Origin: Pseudeuparius sepicola
Lineage: Eukaryota; Arthropoda; Insecta; Coleoptera; Anthribidae
Assembly (NCBI GenBank): GCA_963920635.1
Contig: OY987303.1
Location: forward strand, 56,878,278 to 56,942,277
Direction of reading: 5' to 3'
Length of the DNA stretch: 64,000 nucleotides
Shown piece after piece: positions 34,201-49,200 of the stretch (position 1 is the stretch's first letter; each line of letters begins with the position of its first letter). The translations under genes were made by a program, and so were the position numbers. The notes under the pieces were generated by a model. That model was not told where the DNA came from and made no database searches. It worked only from the letters and a program-made list of their open reading frames with translations.

Positions 34201-37200
34201 CAAAAATTCCCTAAAAAAGCACATAATAAAACTGATATTTTTGAAGAGGGCTCCACCTACTTTCTTGTATTTTCAGTTTGTTCCGAAAGAAAAGTAACAA
34301 AGGCAGATGCTAATAGACAATCGTTTGATAACTTTGATTGTTCTTCAGACAATTGCGAAAGCTAAAAATAAAGATATTATCGAATTGCTCGTCTTGTGCT
34401 ACACTAGTTTGTTACCTGTTCTTGCCATCTCTTGTATTCGTCACTCAACTTTTCTACAAGTCCTTCGGCAGATTCTAAAGTTTCCTGCGCCTTCGAAAGG
34501 TCTATCTCGATAGCAGCCGCTTCTCTCGTATAAGCAGTAAGCTGTTCTTTTAATTTTGCCACAGTCTCATCAACGTCCAACAACCCGGCACTGAGTTCAC
34601 CCAACTGCGCTTCTGCATTGGTCAGATTCCTCGAACAAACGGTTAAACATTTAAAGAAAACTCACACGAAAATGTTCTTACTGTTTTAGCTTGTTCTGTT
34701 CTTTTTCCAGTGGTTTTATTTTATCCAAAACGTGCGAATATTTGACGTTTGCTTTCACCCACGCTGCTAGAGGCGCTGCCGCAACAGACGCTCTTTTAGC
34801 AGCGGCTGGATCAAAAGAATCACTCTTGGTGGACATGAGTTTCTCGATTGCGTTTCTGTTTTCACTTCGGATTCTGCTCGCATCGAAAGACCTAAAAGAA
34901 AACACCATGGAACATGTCTCTCAAAAAGATCTACATCTAAGACTTCACCTGATTTCCTCCTTTACACCTCTCTTCGACAAAAACGTCTTCATGGAATTCC
35001 ACGAAGTATCCTGTATGCCCATAAGCCTCAAAACTCCTTCAAGAATATCCCTGATGATATCGGGAGGTGCCCTAAGCGACCTAATCTCCGATAACGCCTC
35101 CGATTTTATGTTGCCGACAGCCTGCCTCGCTTCTTTTATCAAAGGTTCGACTTCGGCTAACTCCAATTCGATGTCTTTCTTTCTTTGAATTAACTTGGCG
35201 TTCTCTCCTTCCGTTTTTACTTTTAGGGATTCCATTTCTTCCTTGTGCGAGCTAGCGTTCTTCATAGTGTTGCTGATCATGTCCAACGCTGCATTGGCTT
35301 TTGACTGTTTCTCTGCTAGTTTTTCTTGTTGTTCAAGAGCGTTTTGTTTGAGTTTCGACACGTGGTTTTTGGCATCGTTTAAGTTATCTACGCCGGCTTG
35401 AAGTTTCGATTTTCTGTCGTTAATGCTTTTTAGTTTGAAGTTGTAAGTTTTTATATAAAGTTTTACCATAGAGACAAGACGCGAAGGTGTTGTAATATCC
35501 AGTTTGGTTTCTTTGTAGATTTTCGAAAAACCCGTATTGGTTTCTACATTACCAACTTTTTCTATGATTTTTTCTGGCACACGATTAACCGATTTTTCAC
35601 TCCAGTCATTATTATAGATTATGGTGCTGTTATAGGTGAGTGCGGGACAATTTGTTATGGTGTCCCAAAGGTTTTCATTTCCAGCATCTAGACAAACAAT
35701 CACATGCAAATTTTTTTTTACTCTTTCGGAAAAATATTGTATTAGACCCTTATCAAAATTGTCTCTGTCACACTCTTCTTTGAGGTAAGTTACCATCGAT
35801 TCCAATTCGGTAGATGTAAATAGATTTGGCACCTACAAAAAAGATTAAGAAATATGCTGAGTGTGGGTGTCAAAATTGAGCAAAATAGGAATTTTAAGGG
35901 CATCTGGCAATCTGGAACCCCCTCAAAACATTTGGATGGTACTCAAAGTGTTGGTGTGCAAAGATATATAATTCATTACCTCTCCTGAAGATATTAAAAG
36001 GTTGATAAGATTCAAATTTGCATCATTTTGAAAAACGTTATCCTCAAATTGGACATATACTTCAAGGTTTTCTAGTCCAGCCCATTGCAGTGCCTTCAAA
36101 CATTATAAATTAGTAAGTAACAAACATCTTCAAAGACAAGCTGTTTTACCTGCTTCAGACTGTTGTTAAAATAAGGTTGTTTGTCAGATGAAATTGATAC
36201 CAATTTTACCGAACGAATGGCAGTAACAATTTTCACTGAACTTCGTCTACCTAGACCACATTTCCCAATAAGCACAATGTGGATATATGGACTCGAAACA
36301 GATTTAAGTATACTAGAACTTAAGTCAAGTATTTCGTCACTGACTACTATGTCCAAATTGTAGCCTTCCTGTTCTAAAATTATAAATTCAATAGAAGAAT
36401 TTTTGGAAAGCAGAATTTTGTAAGGAATTACCATAATTTCTTATGCCAGTTTCAACAGTTGATAACCAGTCTTCTAGGGAATATTTCGTCATTTCCACCA
36501 CTTTCTTGTTGGTGGGAATATAATAGACATCGGAAATTTTACTCAAAATATCCCTTATATTTAGTTGTGAATTAAATGTTTCATTTAATATAGTATAAAG
36601 TTTAGACTTGTCATCAGAATTTACCAATGTATTACCTACTGTTTTCAAAATTTCATAGGCAATAATCTCTATGAGAAAATGTTCAAAATTTTCTTCGATG
36701 CTGAGTTTATAGTTTTTTATATTTGAACACCAAGTTGTTATATCATGCGGACTGAACACATAATGCTTGGCTTTACTAACAGAAAATATATTTTTGATTT
36801 TTTCGTAAACAGAAATTATCGTTGACGTAATTTTAATTACTTTGGCCCTAGGAATATTTTCATTTGGAAAATATTCCTTTATTATCGCATGTAAATATGT
36901 GGAGAAAATAACGGATATGTCTTCTTGTTCGGGTAGGCTACAAATAGTATATTATGTACCAAGGGACTAAAGTGCATCGAGTGATTAAGAGTCGGTGACA
37001 GAAAGTTATGATCAGGGACCCTTTGAAGTAAGGGGACCCAGCATTATACTTTCCAAAGTGAGGCCTATTCTTTCCTCATTCTAATAGTATCAGTTATGCC
37101 AAGTATGCCATTTTATTGGAGAATCTATGAATATAACAGGTACTTTGATTGTTAGTAAAAATTAATAATGGCTTCCATGATTTCTAAAAATTAGACTTGA

Positions 37201-40200
37201 CAATGTTGTGTCTACAATTACAGAATATGGCAACTGTCAAATGAAACAAATTTATTGTTTAGTTGAAATTCTTTAATTGTCACATCTGAGTATCTGGAAG
37301 TTAGAAAGCTTGGGAAATTTTTTGCCTCCTTTAGAATATATGGCACTATCTATCACATAAAACCTGATGGCAGTTGGACACTGACATATAACATAACCTT
37401 GTACCAACCCACTTATATGTGGTCTCCTTGGAGTTTACAGAAAACAAACTTCCGCTCAAGGCTTCACTTTTCCTATGTGATAGACTGTGAAGTGCTGGGT
37501 CCCCTTATTTTAAAGAGTCCCTGGGATGGACTAATAAGATTAGGTCTTTTACTTAGTTCTAATCATGTAGTTTTTCTCGCTGCTCATTATAAAATTTTTG
37601 TAATTTTATTTCTCTCCCAAGGTACCTCACAAACGTAAAATAAACTTATAGTTGTAGATAAAAACTGTTTAAAAAAGACCTGACTGAAGCTACCTGCTTA
37701 ATAATTTAAAATTTTCGAAACACGATTTTTTTGAACTACCTACTTATACGCAATGCCCACGTACCTAATGGGAATTGTAGGATTGGATTACTAAAGGTGA
37801 TTATTGGGACTACTACAGGCTGCCGCATTACCTTTAATTGACTATCTGGCAGTTAGAAAACTTAAAAATTGGGAACTATGATGGGAAATATTTTGCCTCC
37901 TTTGGAATCTATGGCACTGGCATGTCACATAAAATCTGATGGCAGTTGGACACTGACATATAACATAACCTTGTACCAGCCCACTTATGTGGTCTCCTTG
38001 GAGTATACAGAAAACAAACTTCCCCTCAAGGCTTCACTTTTCCTATGTGACTGTGACATGCTGGGTCCCCTTATTTTAAAGAGTACCTGGTTATGATGTA
38101 TGTAGGATATGATGTATTCATATCTAAATAATTGAAATTCCTTGCCTTGACTGTCACCAAATCCAAAGATAACTCAATTTTGAAAGAGTGGAGTGTGCAT
38201 ACGGGCAAATTTTTGAAGTCGGTTTTAATTTTTTTTGTTAGTTTTTTTTATATTTTGTGTTTTTACTGTAAATCTTTAGATTAATTAAAATGGTGCGTTA
38301 ATTTTGCCCAGGAGTTTATTTTAGTCTCAAGGGAGTAAAGTGACCACTTTAGTCCCTGAGCTGCAAAAAAATATTTCTAGTCATTGAAAAACCTCTGTCA
38401 CCAGAGTTGTAATATAATAACTCGATGGCTAAAAACTACACTGCCAGAAACTAAATAATAAAAAATGTAATGTAAATTAAAATTAGTAAAAACTATTTCT
38501 TACTTGACGTTAAAAACGTATAAATTCGACGAAAATCTGGACGAAATGTGGCCTACAGATCGCAAGGAGCCAACAATAAAAACATTTTCAACTCTGACAA
38601 ATTCAATGTCCTTATCGAAAAATCCCTTATGTACCAATATTTGCCTCAAAAATTCTATCAAAATGCTAGTTCCCCACGCATCTCTCTTTGGTAGGTGGAG
38701 ATTTTTAAAATAAAGCACCAAGTTTCCTTTCTTCGGCTTCAAAGTTTTCCCTTTGTGTGTATTCACAGCTATGCAATGCTGAAAGTTGCGATATTACTTT
38801 TAAAAATAAGTTATCACAGTTTTTACCTGAAATAATTTGTCTATGATATAGTCAGGTTGTAAGTTTGAACTGCAGAATATGGTCAGCATCTCTACACTCC
38901 TTAAATTTTCAATTAAGTTGCTTAGTAACAGACTTTTGCCGCTGCCGTGTGGACCAACGATTAAGAAATTATTTTTCACCTCTTCATTCAACCAACAGCG
39001 CAAAATTTCCAAATACAACTTAACTTGACCGGTCTCGACCAGAGGCAAACCCTTCGTAACATCACCTATTACAATATTCGGGTTGGTATAGTAACTCTCG
39101 ATCGAATCTCTTTCTTTGTTGTATCCAGATTTTAACACTTGTGGAGGTACAGGTTGATTTGTCCATTCGTAGATTTGTTGTGCGAAGATTTCCCTGAAAT
39201 CTTGCTGGAGCTGTTGACCCAAGGAACTCACAATTGCGTTGGCAAAGTGTGCTTTATTTTTGGTGTTTTTTAGCAAGGACAGTGCAGTGTCCCCAACGGA
39301 AATTTTGGATCTCGGTAGAGTTGTGTCACCTTCTTTTGTAACCCACCCAAGGGCTGTAAGGTATGGAAAGTATTTTCTTAGCAAAAAAAAAATCACTAAA
39401 GTCTTTGAATATATGCTTAGGTTATCTGTGCTTACCTTTTAGGAAGTATTCTTCAATTAATGGCTCCAAAACCGTTTTGTTTTCTTCAGGAAATTTGACT
39501 ATGCGTTTTCTAACAAACAAATCAATATCTATGTCTTGTTCGCTCAGAAAAACTATACCCATTCTCGAGATTGTTGCGGGAGAAGCATAGTCCAAGTTGT
39601 GAGTTTCAAAAATAAAGTTCACGTTTGTACCGAATTGTATCCTCCATCTGAAATGCAAATCTGGGTAAATTGGATGTAAACAGGGAACTATCTTAGGTAC
39701 CCAGAAGGTAATGAGAGCAGTCTGTTATCGTCCAGGACAGAATTCAAAGATTCAACCCATTCAGGATCAATGTCACCGTCGCAAACTATCCACGACCAAA
39801 CATCTTTGGGTTCTGCAGAAACCTGAAGACTGTAACTGGTTAGAACACCATCATTCCATTGGTTCATATCGTTGTTGTTTGAACCTAATAGTTGTTGTCT
39901 TGTAATACTTTTTGGGTTGAATTCATATTGTTTTACTGTTTTATTCATTCTTGTCAATGCCTAGAATAGAACTTTGAACAAACTACGGAACAATAATCTT
40001 CACAACCTACCCTAAATGCTAAATTTCTTATAGTAGTTTTTCCTGAGCTCGAAGGTCCTACTATTGCAACCCCCATTCTTTGGTTGAGTTGTTCAAGCAA
40101 CTCCACACACTTCTGAACTTGTCTATCGTTTACGCTTAACTCAAGTTCTTCGAAACATTTTTTTATCGTATCCTCAAGTTGTTTATTATCCATGGATTTC

Positions 40201-43200
40201 ATTTCAACACCTCTAAATACATCGTTCAATACTTCCACAAACTTCAGGCTGTCGGAATACGTCAGCTTTGAAAGTGTATCAGTTTTAATCACTTCAACCA
40301 CAAGACTGAGTTCATCTTCTTTACTGCAGTCTTTCATTTTCTTCAAAGCTCTTCCACAACTACCCAGAACTGTTCTTATAGCCCTCAAACCCCAGTCGTA
40401 GTGTTGTTGTCTACTCAAGACTTTTCTACAAGTAAACAGTCTAAATTCAATGAAATAATCGACGGGTTTTCTTACCCTGCATGTCCAAAAACTTCCACAA
40501 TCTTTTTAGCGATTACATCAGCATTCCTAAAACCGTCGGAATACAGCAAGCATCTGGAAATTTGTTCGTTATCCGGATGTGTCATAACTACAGGCCTGAA
40601 CAATTGTTTTAAGTTATCTGGTAGTTTGTTCCTACCACCGTAGCCTCCTCCAGCTGGGTTCAGTGTTATAAAAATGCCACAGTGTCTATTCATGATGACC
40701 TAATAAAAGAAGAAAATAAGATCAATAGATTGAAGTTCGAAACGTCACCTTTCCTTCCATAAGAATTAGGCTCTCAGCGTTGGTCCTTAGAGCTTCTTGA
40801 ATTGGGTGTATAATCATTGAAATCGCGGACAGTGTTGCTTGATCTAAACGGTTGAATTCGTCGAAACAACCCCAGGCGCCAGTCTTTACTAAGCCGCTTA
40901 GAATTCGCCCCATGGAAGCAGAATCTATGCCCTGAAAATAGTCATGGAAATAATCTATCGTTTGTAAAATTGCTATTACCTCGTCACAGTTGAAAACCAA
41001 AACCTGTCTCCCCAACAAACATCCCAACGTTTTTACTGACTCAGTCTTGCCTGTACCAGCTGGTCCATAAGGATTGCCACCCATGCCAAGATGAAGACTC
41101 TATGAGAAATAAAAGAACGATGAAGAGACTACTCAAATTAATTAAAACTAAACGTGTGTTACTTGTGTTAGAGTAAGAAAACATCTTTCTGTTAGTGGCG
41201 TTCTAACTAATTTCGCAGCATTTCCTAAGTATTCGAACGAATAATCCATTCTTGAGTTAGCCATTTTGACTGTGATTTCACCAGTTGAATTTGAATAAAA
41301 CCTACAATACTACGTTAAAACAAATATACGCGGTCATGCCATCATTTCTGTTACACCCTGTATACATTTTACCTTAGTTGTTTCTGCCAGACCCAGTCAG
41401 AAATTTTCGTGACGTTATTCTCGAGCAGTTCTTCAAGAACTGTTATATGATGAATGGTGTCCAAAAGCAGTGCCTTCAGTTTCAATTCCAATACTTGATA
41501 ATCATCTTGATCTAGTTCAAATTCAAGCGAACTGTAGTGAGTTAGTTGAGTCTAAAAAAAATGAATAAATTTCATTACCTTTAAAACATTTTTTCATGTT
41601 CTACCTTGTATTTAGCCAATAAAGGAGGCAAACCCATACTGCTTATAGCATTCTCGCATCTTCCCGTGAAAGTTATACTTTCAGCCAAGCATAAAATTTG
41701 CGATGGGTATAAATTAGGATCAAGCGCTTGTTTTTCAGCTAGACACTTAACCAAAAGTTTCTTTAACGTATCTTGCATTTCTTCGACAAGATTTCCAAGC
41801 CATTCCTCGACCGATTTTTTAATGTACACGTTTTTAGAAAGAGGGACAACCTCTCCTTGAGAAGAAATCATTGCCGTGATATTCTCTTGACTTTGATCTA
41901 ACTTGACGCTGTGAATTCCTGCGAATATTTTCTTTAAATGTGTCTGTATCACTTGTTCTTTTGAAGATTGACCAACAACTTCGAGAAGGTCGTCGTCGCT
42001 GAGGAATAGGAACCTGGGAAATTTGTCACGTTTTTGCTAAAATGGAACAATTATTGTAAAAAAAACCTCTGAAGATTATAGTACCTACCTTTAAGAAGTT
42101 GTTCAAGCTATGTTGACACCTCGACAGCTGATCTTGAAGGTTTTCTAAAACGCTTCGAAGATTGGGGTATCGCAGAATAGAAGAAACTCGCTGGTTTTGT
42201 TGAATCGATGAGAGAATATGTCTGAAATCTCTGTCCAGGCGTTCGAATCTTGTTTTTTCTTGTGGCAAGGTGCCACTTTGAAATATAGGTTCCAAGTATA
42301 TCCACCTAATGAGAACAGTTTTTTTTTGTAATATGAGTCAGTCATTGGTCGGTTGTCAAACCAATGGCATGAAGAAAACTGTAGGTTGATTCTTTGTACA
42401 CTATTACGATCGTTCCAAAATGATTTCAATAATTAAAAAAATATACAGGGTGTCCCGTTAATAATGGTACATAGAGCAACTTCATAACATTGTGCCAAAA
42501 CATTAGGATTTCGGTCAACTCTTAATGGTTACTGAGATGCAGTTGAAGTTTATTTTTTGAAATCGAATTATGGCTACATCTCCCAAAATAATCTAGCTGC
42601 TGAACCGAAATTTGGCACTGCTATGTTTTTGGGGATGGAGAATAAGCTGAAGATTCAAAACCAACGCAAGTGGCGCCCTCTGTGAGATACGTACAAATTT
42701 ACATCTTCAGCTTATTCTCCATCGCCAAAATTATAACAGTGCAAAATTTTAGTTCAGCAGCTTGATTAATTTGGGAAACGTAGCTATAATTCAATTTCAA
42801 AAAATGAATTTCAACGCCTTGTATCTCAGTAATACGGAGGCGTCCTGGAGCCACGTCCTTTTTTACCTAAAAATTAACACTTAATGTTTTCTGTATATTT
42901 TACACTTTTCTGTAAAATTTACACTTTTTTCTGTAAATTTTACACAAAACAGCGTAAAATTTACAGAGAAACCGTGTAAAATTTACGAAATAATCTGTAA
43001 AATTTACGGAAAAAAATAAAAATCTACAGAAAAAATAGTAAAGTTTACAGAAAAAAAGAGTAAATTTTACAGAAAAAAGTGTACAATTTACAGAAAGGAA
43101 AGTGTGTAATTTACAGAAAAACGTGTAAATTTTACAGGATAACCTGTAAATTTTCAAACAAGTGTAAAATTTACAGATATACAAATCACTAAAACTTACA

Positions 43201-46200
43201 GAAAAATTGTAAAATGTAAAGAAATTAATGTGAAAATTTACAGAAAAAAGTGTAAATTCTAAAGAAAATAAATGTAAATTTTAAAGTGCTAAATTTACAA
43301 AAGTAAAAGTGTAAAATTTACAGAATAATTATAAAATTTTCAGAAAAAAGTGTAAAATTTACAGAATAATCTGTAAAATTGGCAGAAATAATGTGTAAAC
43401 TTTTAGGGAAAGAAAGTACGTGGCCCCAGGATGCGGGGTTCTTTATTCATTGTGTGCAACGTATGAACATATGGGACTTTTTTTTATTAATTGTACAACC
43501 AAAATACAGACATTGCCGAAAGTTGATGCATGTTCAATAATCATATTAGGTGCACTTAGAATGGTTGCAAGTTAAACAGCATACAGGGTAGGTCAAAAAA
43601 TATAAAAATTGCACAAGAGTATAAAGTACCCTTATTTAAAAAGAATTTTGCAAAAGGTTATTATGAAAAGTTGTTTAGAATTAAGAGGTATGCCTAAATA
43701 CCAAAACATAGTCTCCTAGTTTTTTAATATACGCATTATCATTACTAATGTTTTATCTTGTTCAAAAGAATTTTTGCGAAATTTTAAAGTTTTGTTTAAT
43801 ATCGTTGCAACATGAAGTTTGTGATTCCCTAAAAAATTAAAAAACTAAGTTAATTTTACAAATAAGTATGCTTGAAATTGAACAAAGCTATACGAAACTG
43901 ATATAATTTTGATTGATTTATGAAATTGTTTAGGGTGAATATTAAAACAATTTTTTTGGAAATTAAGTATATATTTTTTTCAAAATTTTTTTTTATGAGG
44001 CCACGTTTTGGTATTTAGGCATAACTTTTAATTCTAGACAACTTTTATTAATAATATTTTGCTGAATTTTCTGAAATAAGGGTACTTATTTACTCTTGTG
44101 CAATTTTTATATTTTTTGACCTACCCTGTATGCTGTTTGACTTGCAACCATTCTACATGCCCCTAATATGATTATCGAACATGCACCTACTTTCGGGAAT
44201 ATTTGTATTTTCGTTGGGCAATTAATAAAAAAAATCCCATACCGTTGCACACTTAAATGACCACACTGAATATTTAAAAAATATTCTCCATTTGATGTAA
44301 TTTTTTCCTTTTTTATATAATAAAACATACTTTCTTTGAACTTGTGCTAAAGCAGATATAAAATAATCCAAATCATTTAATTTAGTCTCCCAGCTATTCA
44401 CTCTATCCGAAAATGAATCATAGTTTGCTGAACTTTTCAAGGATTGTAACAAACTTTGGTGATCTCCAATCTTGTTCGAAATTTCTTTAAACTCCTTTAT
44501 GATAAAATTTTCATGATTATTCGAATCTTTGTGTGCAACCAAATTAAATTTAGCTTGCACATCCCATTGATCTAGCTCCGCTAAGGCTTGCCTTACTACA
44601 ATTTCGCTTGAAGCTTTTTTTGAAATGATTTGCAACTCTTTCGTGGATTGCATCAATTTTTCAGACGAGTTCAAAAAATCCTTCAACAAAATTTGATCTA
44701 TCGGCTTGGCTTCGATCCCCAACAAAGAAAAAACGTCGTTCCAGTGTTTCTCGGAAAAATCTTCGCCCCGTACGAATTTTAGAGCTGGGGATACGTCCTT
44801 GAATTTTGAAATTTCTTTCAAAATTTTTACGACCAAACTGGAATGTTCGACGTTTTTTAACTTCGCTTCCCAATCGGATAGGAAATCTTCGAATGTGTGG
44901 ATTCTTTTTCTGAACACTATCCAATATTCGTTTTGCATTTCAAGTAAACTGTTGTAGAATTCTTCGAAGATTTTCCACGAGGTTTCTTCGTTACTTATGT
45001 CGCTTTCTATGGCTTCGACTATCGACAACTCCGGCACTTCAAAGTTGAATTTCGTGAAGTCTTGCAATAATTTTTCTTTTCGGTCTATTACAGACTGCCA
45101 TTCGTTTCTTTTTTCTTTTATATTATGTAGTTGTTTTGCTAAATTTTCCAAGGTATCATCAACGATATCTCCTGAATTTGGTCTAGGTTTCACTTGCTGC
45201 CATTTCGCTTCGAACCGTTCGAACTCTTTTAACATATTTTCCTTTTCAATGTTTAAGGTGGTTCTAATAATTTCCATCTAAAAATTGAAAATATCACTTC
45301 AGTGTATAATATAAAGGAACTGGAATGTCTGGTGTGGTACTTTTCGCAATCACAAAATTGAAGGTGGTTTAATTGAATCAAGTTAATGAGCCTAATATTG
45401 TTAGACAACAAGACGGTACTCCAGCTCATGGAAACATTATAGAACATCGTCTGTAATTTATCCTAGTTACTCTAAACCTACAATTTTACCATTTCGTTAC
45501 CCACCTGCTTCGCTATGATGTGTTGGTGATTCTCCAAAAGTTTCTGCAGTCTCTCCCAAGCACTCTTCACCCTGTTTACAGAATCTACTTGCTCTCTGCT
45601 CCAGCTGGACAATGTTTGTGACTTCTTCATCATCTCGTTAAAGGTTTCTTCCATCTGAAAAGGGGAGCTATATTTTCCATGTCTTTAAAATTTTCTTAAG
45701 CATACCTCTGGCACTTCCTTCAGTATGCCAGCGTGCGTCATTCCCGATTCTCCAACTTCCTGCACGGTCACCGGTTGTCTGGTTAACGCTGCTGTTGAGG
45801 GATCGATATAATCTTGAAGTCTCACTACGTCTTTTGCTATGGAATCTGTGAGGGTATACACCAGTTTATCCCAGTAGCTTCTATTATGTGACTCCAAATC
45901 CGATCTGAGCCTAGATAGACCTATTACGAAGCACCCCACTTTTTCTTCATTACTAAAAAGAAGATGACGTAGAAACAAGAGTATGGACAAAACTATCACA
46001 ACTTTCACCTCGGCAACTTTGCAATTTCTTGTCCAAAAGTTTTAGAAGCCCTGAAGTGCAGGTCCCAATGTTGCCAAGTTTGCAATTTGCTCGTATCCAA
46101 ATTTTCTAGTTGCAACCACGACTTCCAGTGCTTCAGGACAGTCGCCAGTTGTGCAAACAGTTCGCTTTTGTGCTTTTCGACGTTAGTTAACGATTCTTGG

Positions 46201-49200
46201 TTTCTGAAGTTATAAAAAAATTACCGTAAAACACGGATTAGAAAACAGCGTACCGACCTATCCAAAATTGATGAAAAAATTTGTTCTGGATTATCAGACA
46301 CTCCTCGAAATGACTTGGGGATGTCCAGATATTTCTTCAGCTGTTGGTCAAACGAATTTTCTAAATTCGCTTCATTCGGACTAAATTCTAACGTCGAATT
46401 TCTGTAAACCAAGTCGACAGGTATTTCTTGAAAGTTAAAATGAAGCTTGTCCAAGCTTTTTATGTACTGTTTTTCGAGAATTGTCGACAGTTGCCTGTCA
46501 ATATCGTTTTTCCAAGTTTGCATATTTTTGAAGCCTTTGGATTCCACTTGATTGACGATGTTTCTCATGAACTTTGTAGCTTCTTTCCACTTATAGAAGT
46601 CCTTTAGTAGATCTATACCATCTAATTCTCTAATCTACAAAAAAAATGTTGTCGTTTGTTTTTTATTTTTGTAGTGTTATATTTTACTCACCTTGTCGAC
46701 CACTTGAACGTGGTATGAAGTCAACAAACTGTTTTCCCTTGACAGTTTTTCCACGGCCTTATTCAATGTTTCAACATACTTTTCTACAGCCTGAACCTCA
46801 CCCCAAGATATAACTTTCTCTTCTTGCACCAACTTTGACAATTCAAGTGCGCTAGTCAACATCATGGGTTTTTGAGAGGGAACCATTCGATCCCCTATCG
46901 TATTATGAAAGTTTACAATCTAAAAATCAATTAATTGTCATAGAAAATATATTACCAATGGGTATGTAACCTGTTCGAGATGCCTGGCGTATTTCATAAA
47001 TCGTTTGGCATGTTCTGTGGTCTCATTTATTATATTTGGCACGTTATAACCCATAGCTTTAAGTTGTCTGACCTCAGAAATCAGCGAGATGAGTCTTGGA
47101 TTGTAAGTTACCATCATAAGTTTTGTTTTTGAGAATCGGACCACTGGGTCTGACTCTTTGAGACTACAAAAATAAATTGGAAACATTTTAGGCGGGTAAA
47201 TCCTTCAGGTTTTACCTTAGAGTGTTGTCATTGATATAAGAAGAAATTTCGTTACACCAACTTTCGAAAAGCTCGTAATGTTGTTGTGTTAGGTCCTTGA
47301 TTAGTTCCAGGACATTTTGGTTTAAACTCTCGAATCCTGGTAGATCGTTTAATATTTCTTTGGAAACTTTCAGGACCTCGTTCGCCCTAGCCTCCAATTG
47401 TCTTATTGCCATTATTTCTTTAATGTTCTGAGATATTTCTTGTTTCCCACAAATTGAGATTGATTCGGAACTTGCTTGAGCTTGAATTTCTTTTAAATAA
47501 CCATATAAAGAAGTTAGGAGAAATTGTCTTTCGGATTGTAGAGTTTGTTTAAGAACCGGTCGACAGATTAGTTCAGAATATCTTGAAAACTCATAAAGAA
47601 GCTAAAAAAGGGTACCTATTATTTTCATTTATTTTAAAAAGTTTAACCTACTTGTCTTATATTTGAATTGACAGAAGAAAGTTGTCGTTTCAGTTTTAAA
47701 GCTACTCTTTTTTCGGCTGGTTGAAGTAAATATTCGAATTGCTTTTGAGATTTTAATAGGTGCTTGTTGACGTCATCGTTGTATAAAAAAATATCGGTGT
47801 CTAAAATATAATATATTTAAATATGTTGCACACATTATGTTACCTACCTTTAAACGGTTTGAACATGTTCTTAGTGTCTAATTCTTCTTGCTCTTCCTTG
47901 GTTAGAAGTCGCGTCAATTGTCTATGTATAGTTCTAAAGTTTAAAACCTCTTTTAGAAGTTGAATGAAATTAATGAGATCATTTGGTTGGTAAACCTAAA
48001 AAGTGGTTTTAAAAAAAAATGCGGTAGAAGCAAGGAATCTATCACTTTTTCGGTCCATGGATGTGCAGAATAATTTGGCCAAAATATTTCTGTCAGCTGC
48101 TTACAAGTATTCAACCACTTTTCGCCAATTTGTATGTGCTGTTGCAGGATGTCAGATATTTTTGAATAATCCACTTCCCAAATGTTGTACTGCTTCAGTT
48201 GTTTGGATGTGTATTTTGATATTTCCATTGCTTAAATTTTTTAGAAAAAAAAATAGAAATAAATTTTTTATACTAACATACCTATTACATCCATGAGATG
48301 TCGAATTCTTTCACTTGGAAAGGGTGGCTGATATTTCCATAAGTCATCGAAAATATTGTGGGATTTTTCTAGAAGATCGTCAACTTCAAATATTGGCATA
48401 ACATCAATCATACTAAAAAATTTCAATGACATCTTACTTCAGGTCATTTTCTAAGAAAACTCACCTATATTCCTTGGCTAGGGGTTCCAAATTTTCCAAA
48501 AAGTAACTCGACATTTTTCTTACAAGCCTATCTTTTTTGGTATTTTGAGTTCTCCAATATTCAACTTCATGTTCAATAGATTCAATAACTGTAACAAAAA
48601 ATTAAGGTTGATGTTCACAAAAATATGAAGATACCTTGGACAGGGAAAGAGAGAGGACGCCTAACAGCGCACGACAGGCCAGTGGCGTAGCATGAAACGC
48701 GTTCTTAGCCAATATCACAAAAATGTTAAAAATGAAAAGGTAGTTAATTTTGACTTACATGTAATTTGAAATATTGGTGTTTATTTGCAGATAACTTCCC
48801 AAATGTAAAGTTAGTGTCAAGTGCTGAAATATATTTTTTATTTGGGGCGATTTCGAATCAATCAAAATAAAACAAATAATGCACGTCCATGGAAACCAGC
48901 CCATATTTTATGAAACTATCATAATCAATTAATAAATTTTCAATAAAAACGATGTTAAAAAATAATTATATTATAAGTCCTATTTACAAACAAAACAATG
49001 CACCTTAAAAAGTAGAAGGAATTTGAAGAAGTTATATTGAGAAAAAATAAAGTTCTAGGCCATATTTCAAAGGTAGCTTGTTAAATATTTACCTGTGAAA
49101 CGAAATCCCTGGCTCTTGCTTTTCACTTCTGCTTTTGCAACCAAACGCTGAACAATTCACCATCGTAAGAGTATATTTTCCCCTTAATCACTGTTACTTT

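Larger units (their letters stand above)
28229..34361 (-). other. DYNC2H1: Dynein-2 AAA5, AAA6 and C-terminal domain, exons 36-43
   Basis: Exons 34261-34361, 33920-34210, 32476-32561, 30394-32421, 29974-30281, 29729-29913, 29482-29671, 28229-28378. The 2028-nt exon holds [31 protein letters not shown] and [19 protein letters not shown]. The final exon, 1.1 kb from its neighbour, restores the usual C-terminus ([26 protein letters not shown]). Without it the frame would stop at 29452 after an unspliced donor. The very end is the least certain part. Confidence 0.8.

Noticed and set aside
34691..35188. A 165-codon plus-strand ORF
   Set aside because: It is antisense to the conserved dynein-2 stalk exon; the open frame follows from codon usage on the other strand.
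36243..36266. Loss of ATP binding at AAA4 as a damaging mutation
   Set aside because: The arginine in GKCGLGRR matches what I recall of dynein-2 AAA4 in other animals, so it is a family trait.
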